Source of the DNA: Pseudomonas sp. SLFW
Lineage (GTDB): Bacteria; Pseudomonadota; Gammaproteobacteria; Pseudomonadales; Pseudomonadaceae
Assembly (NCBI RefSeq): GCF_009905615.1
Contig: NZ_JAAAKW010000032.1
Location: 1-43,501 of the forward strand
Reading direction: 5' to 3'
DNA length: 43,501 bases
This document shows positions 1 to 7,761 of the stretch, piece by piece; the stretch's first letter is position 1; each line of letters starts with the position of its first letter. Below the pieces are notes generated by a model. It was not told where the DNA came from and did no database searches. It worked only from the letters and a program-made list of their open reading frames with translations. A program made the translations under genes and the position numbers.

Positions 1-1
1 C

Positions 2-77
2 GTCCCCTTCGTCTAGTGGCCTAGGACACCGCCCTTTCACGGCGGTAACAGGGGTTCGAGTCCCCTAGGGGACGCCA
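2..77 (+). tRNA. tRNA-Glu (anticodon TTC)
   Basis: A complete cloverleaf is visible. The acceptor stem GTCCCCT (2-8) pairs with AGGGGAC (67-73), the discriminator is G74, and CCA is encoded at 75-77. The anticodon stem CCGCC (29-33) / GGCGG (41-45) closes a CTTTCAC loop with anticodon TTC at 36-38. The T-loop carries GTTCGAG. From memory it is close to E. coli tRNA-Glu. The gene starts at base 2, so any clustered upstream tRNA lies outside the window. Confidence 0.97.
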
Positions 78-100
78 CGATTTCTCGCTCTGCGAGACCA

Positions 101-138
101 AGGGTCATTCGATTATTGAATGGCCCTTTTGTTTTTTT
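101..138 (+). terminator. Rho-independent terminator of tRNA-Glu
   Basis: AGGGTCATTC (101-110) pairs with GAATGGCCCT (118-127) around a 7-base loop, with one mismatch inside the stem. A T-rich run follows to about 138. It lies 24 bases after the tRNA 3' end. Confidence 0.8.
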
Positions 139-189
139 GGGGTTTTATTTTCCTTTCCTCGATCTCCTGATGCGGACACTGCTACTAAA

Positions 190-283
190 CCTGTGGGAGC
201 GAATTCATCCGCGAATCAGCATTTCAGAAGATGCATTCCCATCGGATGTACAGCCCTCTCGCGAATGAATTCGCTCCCACAGG
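190..283. repeat. REPIN 1 (inverted REP pair, GAATTC type)
   Basis: CCTGTGGGAGCGAATTC at the left and GAATTCGCTCCCACAGG at the right form an imperfect inverted pair with a variable ~45-base centre. This is the REP doublet architecture typical of Pseudomonas intergenic regions. Copies of the same type occur at 10956-11050 and 20127-20220. It sits just upstream of the TetR gene promoter. Confidence 0.85.
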
Positions 284-306
284 TTCCTGCTCAGCGCATG
301 GCGCCC

Positions 307-334
307 TTGCCATCCCCCATGATGCGGATAATAT
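307..334 (+). promoter_or_regulatory. Candidate sigma-70 promoter of the TetR gene
   Basis: TTGCCA (307-312) and TAATAT (329-334) are separated by 16 bases, about 25 bases before the chosen start codon. The -10 lies in the palindrome TAATATTA (329-336), which could also be an operator. This is a pattern match only. Confidence 0.4.
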
Positions 335-359
335 TACTCCCATCATCCCGGAGGCGGAC

Positions 360-899
360 ATGAACGACAAAAAAGCACAAACTCGCGAACGCATTCTCAG
401 CGCGGCCAGTTCGGCGTTGATTGCTCGCGGCCCTGTGGAGCCCAGCGTCAATGAGATCATGGGCGCGGCCGGGTTGACGGTAGGCGGGTTCTACGCGCAT
501 TTCGACAGTAAGGAAGCCTTGATGCTGGAGGCGTTCAACCAATTGCTCGCCGAGCGCCGGGAGATGGTCGCGAAAATTGACGATCAGTTGCCAGGCGACG
601 AGCGACGCGCCTTGCTTGCCGCTTTTTATCTGTCTCGCAAACACCGTGACGCCGAAGAGCACGCCTGTCCGCTGCCCACTGCAATTGGTGAGATGGCGCG
701 GCTTTCGGACGATTTCCGGGGCGCGCTGTCGGAACACGTCGAGTTGATGGTCGCGCAGTTGGCCTCAAGTCCGGAAGAAACCGACAAGACCTTGGCCGAT
801 ATCGCGCTGATGCTCGGCGGTCTGGCGCTGGCCCGCGCCTTGGGGCCGAATGAACTGTCTGATCGCGTCTTGCGCGCTGCCAAGTCGGCCATGCAGTGA
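360..899 (+). CDS. TetR/AcrR-family transcriptional regulator
   Basis: A 179-residue one-component repressor. The N-terminal helix-turn-helix spans about residues 8-55 (TRERILSAASSALIARG, then GLTVGGFYAHFDSKEAL), the classic TetR signature. The C-terminal ligand domain is divergent. The ATG at 360 was chosen because CCCGGAGGCGG lies immediately upstream and the TetR fold begins there; the frame stays open upstream into REPIN 1, which is not coding. A thioesterase gene follows in the same direction 83 bases later and could be a target, but nothing in the sequence proves it. The ligand is unknown. Confidence 0.9.
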   Translation: MNDKKAQTRERILSAASSALIARGPVEPSVNEIMGAAGLTVGGFYAHFDSKEALMLEAFNQLLAERREMVAKIDDQLPGDERRALLAAFYLSRKHRDAEEHACPLPTAIGEMARLSDDFRGALSEHVELMVAQLASSPEETDKTLADIALMLGGLALARALGPNELSDRVLRAAKSAMQ

Positions 900-982
900 G
901 GCGTTCCTGACAGACGCGAACCCTCTCTGATGCTTTTGGTTACACTGCCCCACGAATGCATTCATGAGGGGCAAGAACGAGC

Positions 983-1423
983 ATGGTTTGGGATCTGGCA
1001 ACGCCGTTCGTCATCGATCTGCATGTGAACGAGGACGACATCGATGGATTGGGGCACGCCAACAACGCCGTCTACGTCACTTGGCTGGAGCGTTGCGCAT
1101 GGCGCCATTCGCAACAGTTGGGATTGGACCTGACCGAGTACCGGCGTCTGGACCGGGCCATGGCGGTGGTTCGGCACGAAATCGACTACCTGGCCAGCGC
1201 TTATCAGGATGACGAACTGCAATTGGCGACCTGGATCGTCGATTGGGATCAGAAACTGAAGATGACCCGGCGCTTTCAACTCAAGCGACCCAGCGATGGC
1301 ATCACGCTGCTGCGGGCGCAAACCACGTTCGTCTGCATCGAACTCTCGACCGGCAAACCGAAGCGGATGCCGAGCGAGTTCATCGACGGCTACGCGCCCG
1401 CGTTGCAGGCAGGCGTTTCCTGA
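983..1423 (+). CDS. Acyl-CoA thioesterase, hot-dog fold (4HBT / YbgC-like)
   Basis: 146 residues, the usual size for single hot-dog thioesterases. The active-site region near residues 18-35 reads DDIDGLGHANNAVYVTWLE, with the conserved Asp and the helix that follows it. Such enzymes hydrolyse acyl-CoA to free acid plus CoA in the cytoplasm; chain-length preference cannot be read here. The ATG at 983 follows a GAGGGGCAAG purine stretch. It lies between the TetR gene and dusC, both on the same strand. The family assignment is firm and the substrate is not. Confidence 0.85.
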   Translation: MVWDLATPFVIDLHVNEDDIDGLGHANNAVYVTWLERCAWRHSQQLGLDLTEYRRLDRAMAVVRHEIDYLASAYQDDELQLATWIVDWDQKLKMTRRFQLKRPSDGITLLRAQTTFVCIELSTGKPKRMPSEFIDGYAPALQAGVS

Positions 1424-1434
1424 CGCGCGGCCCG

Positions 1435-1463
1435 TTCACAATCGGCCCGGCTCTGCGTAAACT
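1435..1463 (+). promoter_or_regulatory. Candidate sigma-70 promoter of dusC
   Basis: TTCACA (1435-1440) and TAAACT (1458-1463) are separated by 17 bases and end 26 bases before the dusC ATG. The -35 differs from consensus at one position and the -10 at two. Confidence 0.4.
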
Positions 1464-1489
1464 GCCGGACTTTTTTTCGAGTGTGACCC

Positions 1490-2449
1490 ATGCAAATTGC
1501 TCTGGCACCCATGGAAGGCTTGGTCGATGACATTCTGCGCGATGTGCTGACCCAAGTCGGCGGTATCGACTGGTGCGTGACCGAATTCATCCGGGTGACT
1601 GAGCGTCTGTTGCCTGAGCATTACTTTCACAAACTCGCCTCCGAGTTGCTCAATGGCTCGAAGACCCGCGCGGGCGTGCCGTTGCGGGTGCAGTTGCTCG
1701 GCTCTGATCCCGTGTGCCTGGCCGAGAATGCCGCGTTTGCCGCCGAGTTGGGCGCGCCGGTCATCGACCTGAACTTCGGTTGCCCCGCCAAGACGGTGAA
1801 CAAATCCCGAGGTGGCGCGGTGCTGCTGAAAGAGCCGGAGTTACTGCACTCGATCCTCGAACACGTGCGCCGTGCCGTGCCTGCGCACATTCCGGTGACT
1901 GCGAAGATGCGCCTGGGTTACGACAGCACCGAGCCCGCACTGGATTGCGCGCGGGCGTTGGAGGCAGGCGGCGCCGAGCACATCGTGGTTCACGCACGGA
2001 CCAAGGTGGACGGCTACAAGCCGCCTGCGCATTGGGAGTGGATCGGCAAGATTCAGGACGTGGTAAAGATCCCAATCATTGCCAACGGCGAAATCTGGAC
2101 CGTGGACGACTGGCGCCGTTGCCGGGAAATCTGTGGCGCCCGCGACATCATGATCGGTCGCGGCCTGGTGGCCCGTCCGGACCTTGGCCGTCAGATCGCG
2201 GCGGCGGAGGCAGGGCGGGAAGTCGTCGAGATGACCTGGCAGGAACTGCAACCCTTGATTCGCGACTTCTGGCTGCAAGCGCTGGCCAAGATGACCCGTG
2301 TTCAGGCGCCGGGCCGTCTGAAGCAATGGGTGGTGTTGCTGACCAAGAGCTACCCCGAAGCGACGGTGATGTTTGATTCGCTGCGGCGTGAGACTGATTG
2401 CGAGCGGATCAGCCAAATGCTGGGTGTGACCGAATCGGCCGCGGCCTGA
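1490..2449 (+). CDS. dusC: tRNA-dihydrouridine(16) synthase DusC
   Basis: 319 residues, matching the DusC subfamily size (about 315). It is an FMN-dependent, NADPH-using enzyme that reduces U16 in the tRNA D-loop. It starts with the subfamily signature LAPMEGLVDDILRDVLT. The catalytic cysteine is C98 in NFGCPAKTVNKSRGG. Phosphate-binding motifs appear as IIANGEIW and MIGRGLVARP. The C-terminal helical domain (KQWVVLLTKSYPEATVMFDS) aligns with E. coli DusC from memory, which separates it from DusA and DusB. The gene stands alone on its strand and the next gene is a heat-shock gene with its own promoter. Confidence 0.93.
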   Translation: MQIALAPMEGLVDDILRDVLTQVGGIDWCVTEFIRVTERLLPEHYFHKLASELLNGSKTRAGVPLRVQLLGSDPVCLAENAAFAAELGAPVIDLNFGCPAKTVNKSRGGAVLLKEPELLHSILEHVRRAVPAHIPVTAKMRLGYDSTEPALDCARALEAGGAEHIVVHARTKVDGYKPPAHWEWIGKIQDVVKIPIIANGEIWTVDDWRRCREICGARDIMIGRGLVARPDLGRQIAAAEAGREVVEMTWQELQPLIRDFWLQALAKMTRVQAPGRLKQWVVLLTKSYPEATVMFDSLRRETDCERISQMLGVTESAAA

Positions 2450-2469
2450 AAAAATTTTCCATAGCGACT

Positions 2470-2497
2470 CTTGAAACAGAAGTGACTGTCCTTATCT
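2470..2497 (+). promoter_or_regulatory. Sigma-32-like heat-shock promoter of ibpA
   Basis: CTTGAA (2470-2475) is the sigma-32 -35 core. After 14 bases comes CCTTATCT (2490-2497), resembling the -10 consensus CCCCATNT. Spacing and position before a small heat-shock gene support the call. Confidence 0.65.
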
Positions 2498-2505
2498 AAG
2501 GGTTA

Positions 2506-2566
2506 CGCGATGCCGAAGTCGGGTCGCGGAGACAAACACTTGCTGATATTTCAGGAGATTCACATG
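2506..2566 (+). promoter_or_regulatory. ROSE-like RNA thermometer in the ibpA leader
   Basis: A first hairpin pairs CGCGA (2506-2510) with TCGCG (2524-2528) and CCG (2513-2515) with CGG (2520-2522). The second pairs TTGCTG (2540-2545) with the Shine-Dalgarno CAGGAG (2552-2557) around a 6-base loop. It leaves the G2542-G2555 mismatch that is the hallmark of ROSE elements. Melting at high temperature would free the ribosome site. ROSE-like thermometers upstream of ibpA are known in Pseudomonas. Confidence 0.75.
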
Positions 2567-3007
2567 ACTACCGCATTTTCTCTGGCTCCACTGTTCCGTT
2601 CTTCCGTGGGCTTTGACCGTTTCAACGACCTGTTCGAGTCGGCGGCCCGTAACGAATCGGCCAGCACTTACCCTCCCTATAACGTCGAGAAGCACGCTGA
2701 CGACCAGTACCGCATCGTCATCGCGGCGGCCGGTTTTCAGGAAGAAGACCTGGAGTTGCAGGTTGAGAAGGGTGTGCTGACCGTTACCGGCAGCAAGCGC
2801 GACAAGGCTGCTGAAGGCGTGACCTTCCTGCACCAGGGCATCGCCCAGCGCGCGTTCAAGCTGTCGTTCCGTCTGGCCGATCACATCGAAGTGCAGAACG
2901 CTGCACTGGCCAACGGCCTGCTGAACATCGACCTGCTGCGTCTGGTGCCTGAAGAGGCCAAGCCAAAACGCATCCAGATCAACGGCCAGAAAACCCTGGC
3001 GCATTGA
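2564..3007 (+). CDS. ibpA: Hsp20 small heat-shock protein (IbpA-type)
   Basis: A 147-residue ATP-independent holdase that binds unfolding proteins in the cytoplasm. The N-terminus MTTAFSLAPLFRSSVGFDRF is followed by an alpha-crystallin domain (about residues 35-130), including PPYNVEKHADDQYRIVIAAAG and the conserved FKLSFRLADHIEV region. The ATG at 2564 was chosen over an in-frame ATG at 2510. Only 2564 has a good ribosome site (CAGGAG), and 2510 falls inside the thermometer. A bidirectional terminator follows. Transcription is probably sigma-32 dependent and translation temperature-gated. Confidence 0.93.
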   Translation: MTTAFSLAPLFRSSVGFDRFNDLFESAARNESASTYPPYNVEKHADDQYRIVIAAAGFQEEDLELQVEKGVLTVTGSKRDKAAEGVTFLHQGIAQRAFKLSFRLADHIEVQNAALANGLLNIDLLRLVPEEAKPKRIQINGQKTLAH

Positions 3008-3022
3008 TTCGCAGTCGATAGC

Positions 3023-3051
3023 AAAAAGGCGTCCTTCGGGACGCCTTTTTT
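3023..3051. terminator. Bidirectional Rho-independent terminator
   Basis: AAAAAGGCGTCC, a TTCG tetraloop and GGACGCCTTTTTT form a near-perfect hairpin with A and T tracts on the two sides. It can end both ibpA (plus) and the GGDEF/EAL gene (minus). Confidence 0.92.
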
Positions 3052-3078
3052 GGTGGCCCTGCATCTGTCTCCCACAGG

Positions 3079-5235
3079 TCATGCATCAGCCAAGGGAATC
3101 GTGGCTGTTTCATTGGTTCGTCCACGTAACAACGCCTCGAACCGCTCCAGAACCAGCGGCTCGCTGAACAGAAACCCTTGGTAAAACTGGCAATTCAACT
3201 GCGCCAGGAAGTCCAGTTGCTCCTGCTTTTCCACGCCTTCGGCAATGATCGCCAGATTGAGGCTCGCGGCCATGGCGATGATGGCGCGGACGATTTCGGC
3301 GTCATTGGGGTCAGTAGTGGCGTCGCGAACAAAGGACTGGTCGATTTTCAGCGCGTCCACCGGCAGGCGCTTCAGGTACGTCAATGACGAATACCCGGTG
3401 CCGAAATCGTCCATCGCGAAACTGATGCCCATGCCCTTGAGTTCCAGCATCTTGGCGATGGTGTCTTCGAGGTTCTGAATGACTATTCCTTCGGTGATTT
3501 CCAGCTTGAGCATGCGATGGGGCAGGCCGCAGGTGCGCAGGCAGCGCTCGACCCGGTCGACAAAGTCCGCCTGACGAAACTGCCGGGGGCTGATGTTCAC
3601 GCACAGGCTGAAATCGGTGCCGTCGATCAACCCCTTGCGCAGCAGTTCGCCGCCGGTCTTGCAGGCTTCTTCCAGAATCCAGTTGCCCACCTCCAGGATC
3701 ATCCCGCTTTCTTCCATGACCTGAATGAACTGCTGCGGCGGCAGGTTTCCCAAACTCGGGTGCTGCCAGCGCAACAGGGCTTCGGCGCCGACGATGCGGT
3801 TGCCACGAATGTCCACCTGAGGCTGATAGCTGAGGCTGAACTCGCCCCGGCTCAGGGCCAGGCGCAGATCGTTTTCCAGGCGCAAGCGATCACTGGCGGC
3901 TTTCTGCATGGTGGTGTGAAAAAGCTGCGTGGCGTTGCGCCCGGAATCCTTCGCCCGGTACAGCGCAATGTCGGCGCGTTTAAGCAGATCGGCCGGGGTC
4001 GAGCCGTGATCGGGAATCAACGCGACGCCGATGCTGGGCGTGACTTGCAGCCGATGGCCGTCAAGAAACATTGGCTCGGCCAGCAGTTCGCGCAAGGTGT
4101 CCGCCAGCCCGCGCACTTGATCGATGACCTGCTCCTGCGAGCCTTCCAGGCCGCTGATCAGCACCACGAACTCATCGCCGCCCAGGCGCGCAACCGTGTC
4201 TTCCAACCGCACACTGGCTTCGAGCCGTGCGGTGACGATCTTCAGCACGCTGTCGCCGACCGGATGGCCGAGGGAGTCATTGATGTGTTTGAAATGGTCC
4301 AGGTCCAGAAAGAGCAGGGCGCCGCGCAGGTCATGGCGCTTGAGCAAAGAAATCTGCTGGCTCAGGCGGTCCATCAACAGCGCGCGGTTGGGCAGGTTGG
4401 TCAGCGAGTCATGGTAGGCCAGGTGCTGAACCTGCGCCTGGGTGCTCTTGAGCAAACCAATGTCCCGGGCGGTGATCAGTAGGCATTGCATGCCGTCGAG
4501 CGTCAGCGGATCGATCGACACGTCAACCGTGATGATGTCGCCGTTCTTGTTGCGGCCGAGCAACTCGCGGTTGTGCACCTTGCCGTGTTCTTCCACGTCT
4601 TGGATCAGGCGCATGCGCTGGCTGATGTCGGCCATGATGACGAACTCGAACACTGTGTGGCCCAACACGTCGCTGGCGCTGTAACCGGTCAGGCGGCAGA
4701 AGCCGTCGTTGACCTCCAGATACCGCCCGGTGGCCTTCTCGGTGATGATGATGGCGTCGGGGCTGGAGTGAAACGCCTTGGCAAACTTTTCCTCGCTGGC
4801 TTTCAGCGCCAGTTGGGCACGACGGTGCTCGGTGTTGTCGATGAAGGTGCTGAGCAGGTAGCGGCCGTCGGTCAGCTCGATCTTTTGCGTGTGCAGCGTG
4901 CCATCAAGGATACGACCGTCCCGAGCGTGCCATTGGGTTTCCAGGGTCACCGGTTCGCTGGAGGCAAAGGTTTTGTCGAGTGCTGTCTGACGGTGCTGCG
5001 GCTCGGCCCAGAGACCGATGTCGAGGGTCGAGCGGCCCATGCAATCCGCCATCGGCCAGCCAAACGCTGACTCGAAATGGCGGTTGGCGTTGCAGATCAG
5101 GCCGTCTTCGAACCGTGTCAACAGCACTACATTGGGGCTCAGGTTGAACAGCGTTGCGAAATGCGTTTCCGACTCCTTCGCCGTCAGGGCCAGGCCGGTC
5201 GTGTGAAACGGTGCGCTGTCGGCGGTTGTGGGCAT
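3079..5235 (-). CDS. PAS-PAS-GGDEF-EAL cyclic-di-GMP signalling protein
   Basis: 718 residues with no obvious membrane segment. Two PAS domains lie at about 25-140 and 148-262 (SSPDAIIITEKATGRYLEVN, FCRLTGYSASDVLG). The GGDEF domain is at about 270-440, with an intact LGGDEF (352-356) and an RLED inhibitory-site motif at 343-346. The EAL domain is at about 455-705 with EAL at 485-487, NISPRQF, LEITEG, DDFGTG (609-614) and AEGVE. Both catalytic signatures look intact, so it could make or degrade cyclic-di-GMP; in such hybrids the EAL activity often dominates. PAS ligands are unknown. The start at 5235 has only a weak AAGG upstream. A LysR gene in the same orientation lies 49 bases upstream. 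Confidence 0.92.
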   Translation of the reverse strand: MPTTADSAPFHTTGLALTAKESETHFATLFNLSPNVVLLTRFEDGLICNANRHFESAFGWPMADCMGRSTLDIGLWAEPQHRQTALDKTFASSEPVTLETQWHARDGRILDGTLHTQKIELTDGRYLLSTFIDNTEHRRAQLALKASEEKFAKAFHSSPDAIIITEKATGRYLEVNDGFCRLTGYSASDVLGHTVFEFVIMADISQRMRLIQDVEEHGKVHNRELLGRNKNGDIITVDVSIDPLTLDGMQCLLITARDIGLLKSTQAQVQHLAYHDSLTNLPNRALLMDRLSQQISLLKRHDLRGALLFLDLDHFKHINDSLGHPVGDSVLKIVTARLEASVRLEDTVARLGGDEFVVLISGLEGSQEQVIDQVRGLADTLRELLAEPMFLDGHRLQVTPSIGVALIPDHGSTPADLLKRADIALYRAKDSGRNATQLFHTTMQKAASDRLRLENDLRLALSRGEFSLSYQPQVDIRGNRIVGAEALLRWQHPSLGNLPPQQFIQVMEESGMILEVGNWILEEACKTGGELLRKGLIDGTDFSLCVNISPRQFRQADFVDRVERCLRTCGLPHRMLKLEITEGIVIQNLEDTIAKMLELKGMGISFAMDDFGTGYSSLTYLKRLPVDALKIDQSFVRDATTDPNDAEIVRAIIAMAASLNLAIIAEGVEKQEQLDFLAQLNCQFYQGFLFSEPLVLERFEALLRGRTNETATIPLADA

Positions 5236-5284
5236 GTGATCACGAGCCTTGTAGGAATAAAGCTGGTATGTCGATCAATGAGCA

Positions 5285-6169
5285 TCACTGCCCAGGAGCG
5301 TCCGCCTGAGCATCCAGCAGCGCCATGAACGCCCGGGCGGCGTTCGACAGCGTGCGTTCCGTGTGGACAATGTAGCCTAGCTGGCGGTGCAGCTGTATGC
5401 CCGGCAGCGGAATACGCGCAACTTGTTCGTCGAGCATGGTTCGGGGGAGCACACTCCATGCCAGCCCGATGGACACCATCATCTTGATCGTCTCCATATA
5501 ATTGGTGCTCATGGCGATGTTCGGTTTGAGGCCTTCCGCCTCGCACAACCCGCTGACGATGTGATGGGTGAAGGTATTGCCGCCGGGAAAGACTGCGGGA
5601 TACGCTGCGATGTCGGCCAGTGTCACAGTGGGCATGTTGGCCAGCGGGTGTTCCGGAGCGGCGACGAAGTCCAGCGGATCGTTCCAGACTTGCACGGCCT
5701 TGACCAGCGAATGGGGTTCCGGGGCGAGGGTGATGACGGCCAGTTCGGCACGGCCGTGAAGAATCTCATCGTAGGCGACCTCGGAGTCGAGAAATTCGAT
5801 GTCCAGCGCCACCTCGGGATAGGTGCGGGTGAAGGTCCTTAATAAGGAAGGCAGGCGGTGCAGGCCGATGTGGTGGCTGGTCGCCAGACTCAATCGGCCG
5901 CTGACTTCTCCGGTCAGGTTGGTCAGGGCACGACGCGTGTCGTCCAGCACGTTCAGGATCTGATAAGCCCGAGGCAGCAGGGCGCGACCGGCTTCCGTCA
6001 GGCTGACTTCCCGGCCCAACCGGTCGAACAGGCGGACATTGAGCTGCTGTTCCAGACCGGCGATGCGCTTGCTGACCGCCGGTTGCGTCAGGTGCAAACG
6101 CTCCCCGGCGGCGGAGAAGCTCCCTGTTTCGGCAATGGCAATAAATGCATTGAGGTTTGCCAGGTCCAT
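5285..6169 (-). CDS. LysR-family transcriptional regulator, divergent from leuC
   Basis: 294 residues. The N-terminal winged helix spans 1-60 (LNAFIAIAETGSFSAAGERL, LTQPAVSKRIAGLEQQL), followed by a periplasmic-binding-like effector domain from about 90. The start at 6169 (MDLANLNAF) has CAGGAATTCGAG before it; an in-frame ATG eight codons upstream lacks a ribosome site. The gene is transcribed away from leuC across a short shared region, the usual LysR arrangement for controlling the divergent gene, so leuCDB control is a reasonable guess. The effector is not identifiable. Confidence 0.9.
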   Translation of the reverse strand: MDLANLNAFIAIAETGSFSAAGERLHLTQPAVSKRIAGLEQQLNVRLFDRLGREVSLTEAGRALLPRAYQILNVLDDTRRALTNLTGEVSGRLSLATSHHIGLHRLPSLLRTFTRTYPEVALDIEFLDSEVAYDEILHGRAELAVITLAPEPHSLVKAVQVWNDPLDFVAAPEHPLANMPTVTLADIAAYPAVFPGGNTFTHHIVSGLCEAEGLKPNIAMSTNYMETIKMMVSIGLAWSVLPRTMLDEQVARIPLPGIQLHRQLGYIVHTERTLSNAARAFMALLDAQADAPGQ

Positions 6170-6211
6170 CTCGAATTCCTGTTGGTTATCCAAAGCATGA
6201 AAAATATGAAT

Positions 6212-6240
6212 TTGAGTTATTTAAGCATATTCCATAGCAT
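6212..6240 (+). promoter_or_regulatory. Candidate leuC promoter
   Basis: TTGAGT (6212-6217), a 17-base spacer and TAGCAT (6235-6240) lie in the AT-rich divergent region between the LysR gene and leuC. Each hexamer matches consensus at only four positions. ATATG and CATAT half-sites flanking the -35 could be part of a LysR operator. Confidence 0.3.
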
Positions 6241-6266
6241 CTACCCCACAAGCCAAGGGGTCTTTG

Positions 6267-6311
6267 ATGCGTCGCCGTGACGCAATGGCCCGCGGCATAG
6301 AAACAAGCTGA
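6267..6311 (+). other. Short upstream ORF in the leuC leader (14 codons)
   Basis: The ATG at 6267 is preceded by AAGGGG at a suitable distance and encodes MRRRDAMARGIETS, ending TGA 15 bases before the leuC ATG. A hairpin TGCGTC (6268-6273) / GACGCA (6279-6284) overlaps its start. It contains no leucine codons, so it is not a classic leu attenuation peptide. Translation is unproven. Confidence 0.25.
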
Positions 6312-6326
6312 TGAGGAAACCGTCTG

Positions 6327-7751
6327 ATGGCCGGCAAAACGCTCTACGACAAGCTCTGGGATTCGCATTTGGTCAAGCAGCGCGACGATGGTTCGGCGCT
6401 GCTGTATATCGATCGTCACATCATTCACGAAGTGACGTCGCCACAGGCATTCGAGGGCTTGCGCCTGGCGGGTCGCAAACCATGGCGCATCGACGCCAAC
6501 GTCGCGACCGTTGACCACAACGTGCCGACCACCCCGGACCGCAAGGACGGCGTTGACGCCATCGTCGATCAGGTGTCGCGTCTTCAGGTCAAGACCCTGG
6601 ATGACAACTGCGACGAATACGGCATCACCGAATTCAAAATGAACGACGTGCGTCAGGGCATCGTTCACGTGATCGGCCCGGAGCAGGGCGCCACCTTGCC
6701 TGGCATGACCGTGGTCTGTGGCGACTCCCACACTTCGACCCACGGCGCGTTCGGCGCACTGGCTCACGGCATCGGCACCTCCGAGGTCGAGCACGTGCTC
6801 GCCACCCAGTGCCTGGTCGCCAAGAAAATGAAAAACATGCAGGTGAAGGTCGAAGGCAAACTGCCGTTCGGCGTCACCGCGAAGGACATCGTCCTTGCGG
6901 TCATCGGCAAGATCGGCACCGCCGGCGGTAACGGCCATGCCATCGAATTCGCGGGCAGCGCCATTCGCGATCTGTCCGTCGAAGGCCGCATGACCATCTG
7001 TAACATGTCCATCGAGGCAGGCGCCCGCGTCGGTCTGGTGGCCACAGACGAAAAGACCATTGCCTACGTCAAGGGTCGCCCGTTCGCACCGACTGCCGAG
7101 CAATGGGATGCTGCCGTCGAGGCGTGGAAAGACCTGGTGTCGGACGACGACGCGGTGTTCGACACCGTGGTCGAGCTGGACGCTGCGCAGATCAAGCCGC
7201 AAGTCAGCTGGGGCACCTCGCCGGAAATGGTCCTCGCGGTCGATCAGAATGTGCCTGATCCGGCGCAGGAAACCGATCTGGTCAAGCGCGGTTCCATCGA
7301 GCGCGCGCTGAAATACATGGGCCTGAAGGCCAATCAGGCGATCACCGACATTCAGCTGGATCGTGTGTTCATCGGTTCCTGCACCAACTCGCGGATCGAA
7401 GATTTGCGCGCCGCAGCCGACATCGCCAAAGGCCGCAAAGTGGCGTCCACCATCAAGCAGGCGATCGTGGTGCCAGGCTCGGGTCTGGTGAAAGCCCAGG
7501 CTGAGAAGGAAGGTCTGGACAAGGTCTTCATCGAGGCCGGTTTCGAATGGCGTGAGCCTGGGTGCTCCATGTGTCTGGCGATGAACCCGGACCGCCTGGA
7601 GAGCGGCGAGCATTGCGCGTCCACCTCCAACCGTAACTTCGAAGGCCGTCAGGGTGCGGGTGGTCGTACCCACCTGGTGAGCCCGGCGATGGCAGCTGCT
7701 GCAGCGGTCAATGGCCGTTTCGTCGACGTTCGCACCCTGAGCCAGCACTAA
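6327..7751 (+). CDS. leuC: 3-isopropylmalate dehydratase large subunit LeuC
   Basis: 474 residues, full length for the bacterial LeuC type. With LeuD it isomerises 2-isopropylmalate to 3-isopropylmalate in leucine synthesis. The three [4Fe-4S] ligands are C352 (IGSCTNSR), C413 and C416 (PGCSMCLAMNPD). The N-terminal KTLYDKLWDSH and GDSHTSTHGAFGALA motifs are also typical. GATGAGGAAA precedes the ATG. leuD follows 10 bases after the stop, so the two subunits are co-transcribed. Confidence 0.98.
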   Translation: MAGKTLYDKLWDSHLVKQRDDGSALLYIDRHIIHEVTSPQAFEGLRLAGRKPWRIDANVATVDHNVPTTPDRKDGVDAIVDQVSRLQVKTLDDNCDEYGITEFKMNDVRQGIVHVIGPEQGATLPGMTVVCGDSHTSTHGAFGALAHGIGTSEVEHVLATQCLVAKKMKNMQVKVEGKLPFGVTAKDIVLAVIGKIGTAGGNGHAIEFAGSAIRDLSVEGRMTICNMSIEAGARVGLVATDEKTIAYVKGRPFAPTAEQWDAAVEAWKDLVSDDDAVFDTVVELDAAQIKPQVSWGTSPEMVLAVDQNVPDPAQETDLVKRGSIERALKYMGLKANQAITDIQLDRVFIGSCTNSRIEDLRAAADIAKGRKVASTIKQAIVVPGSGLVKAQAEKEGLDKVFIEAGFEWREPGCSMCLAMNPDRLESGEHCASTSNRNFEGRQGAGGRTHLVSPAMAAAAAVNGRFVDVRTLSQH

Positions 7752-7761
7752 GGAGCCCCGC

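Noticed and set aside
2510..2563. In-frame ATG giving an 18-residue longer IbpA
   Set aside because: No ribosome site, and the segment folds as the RNA thermometer that masks the true site.
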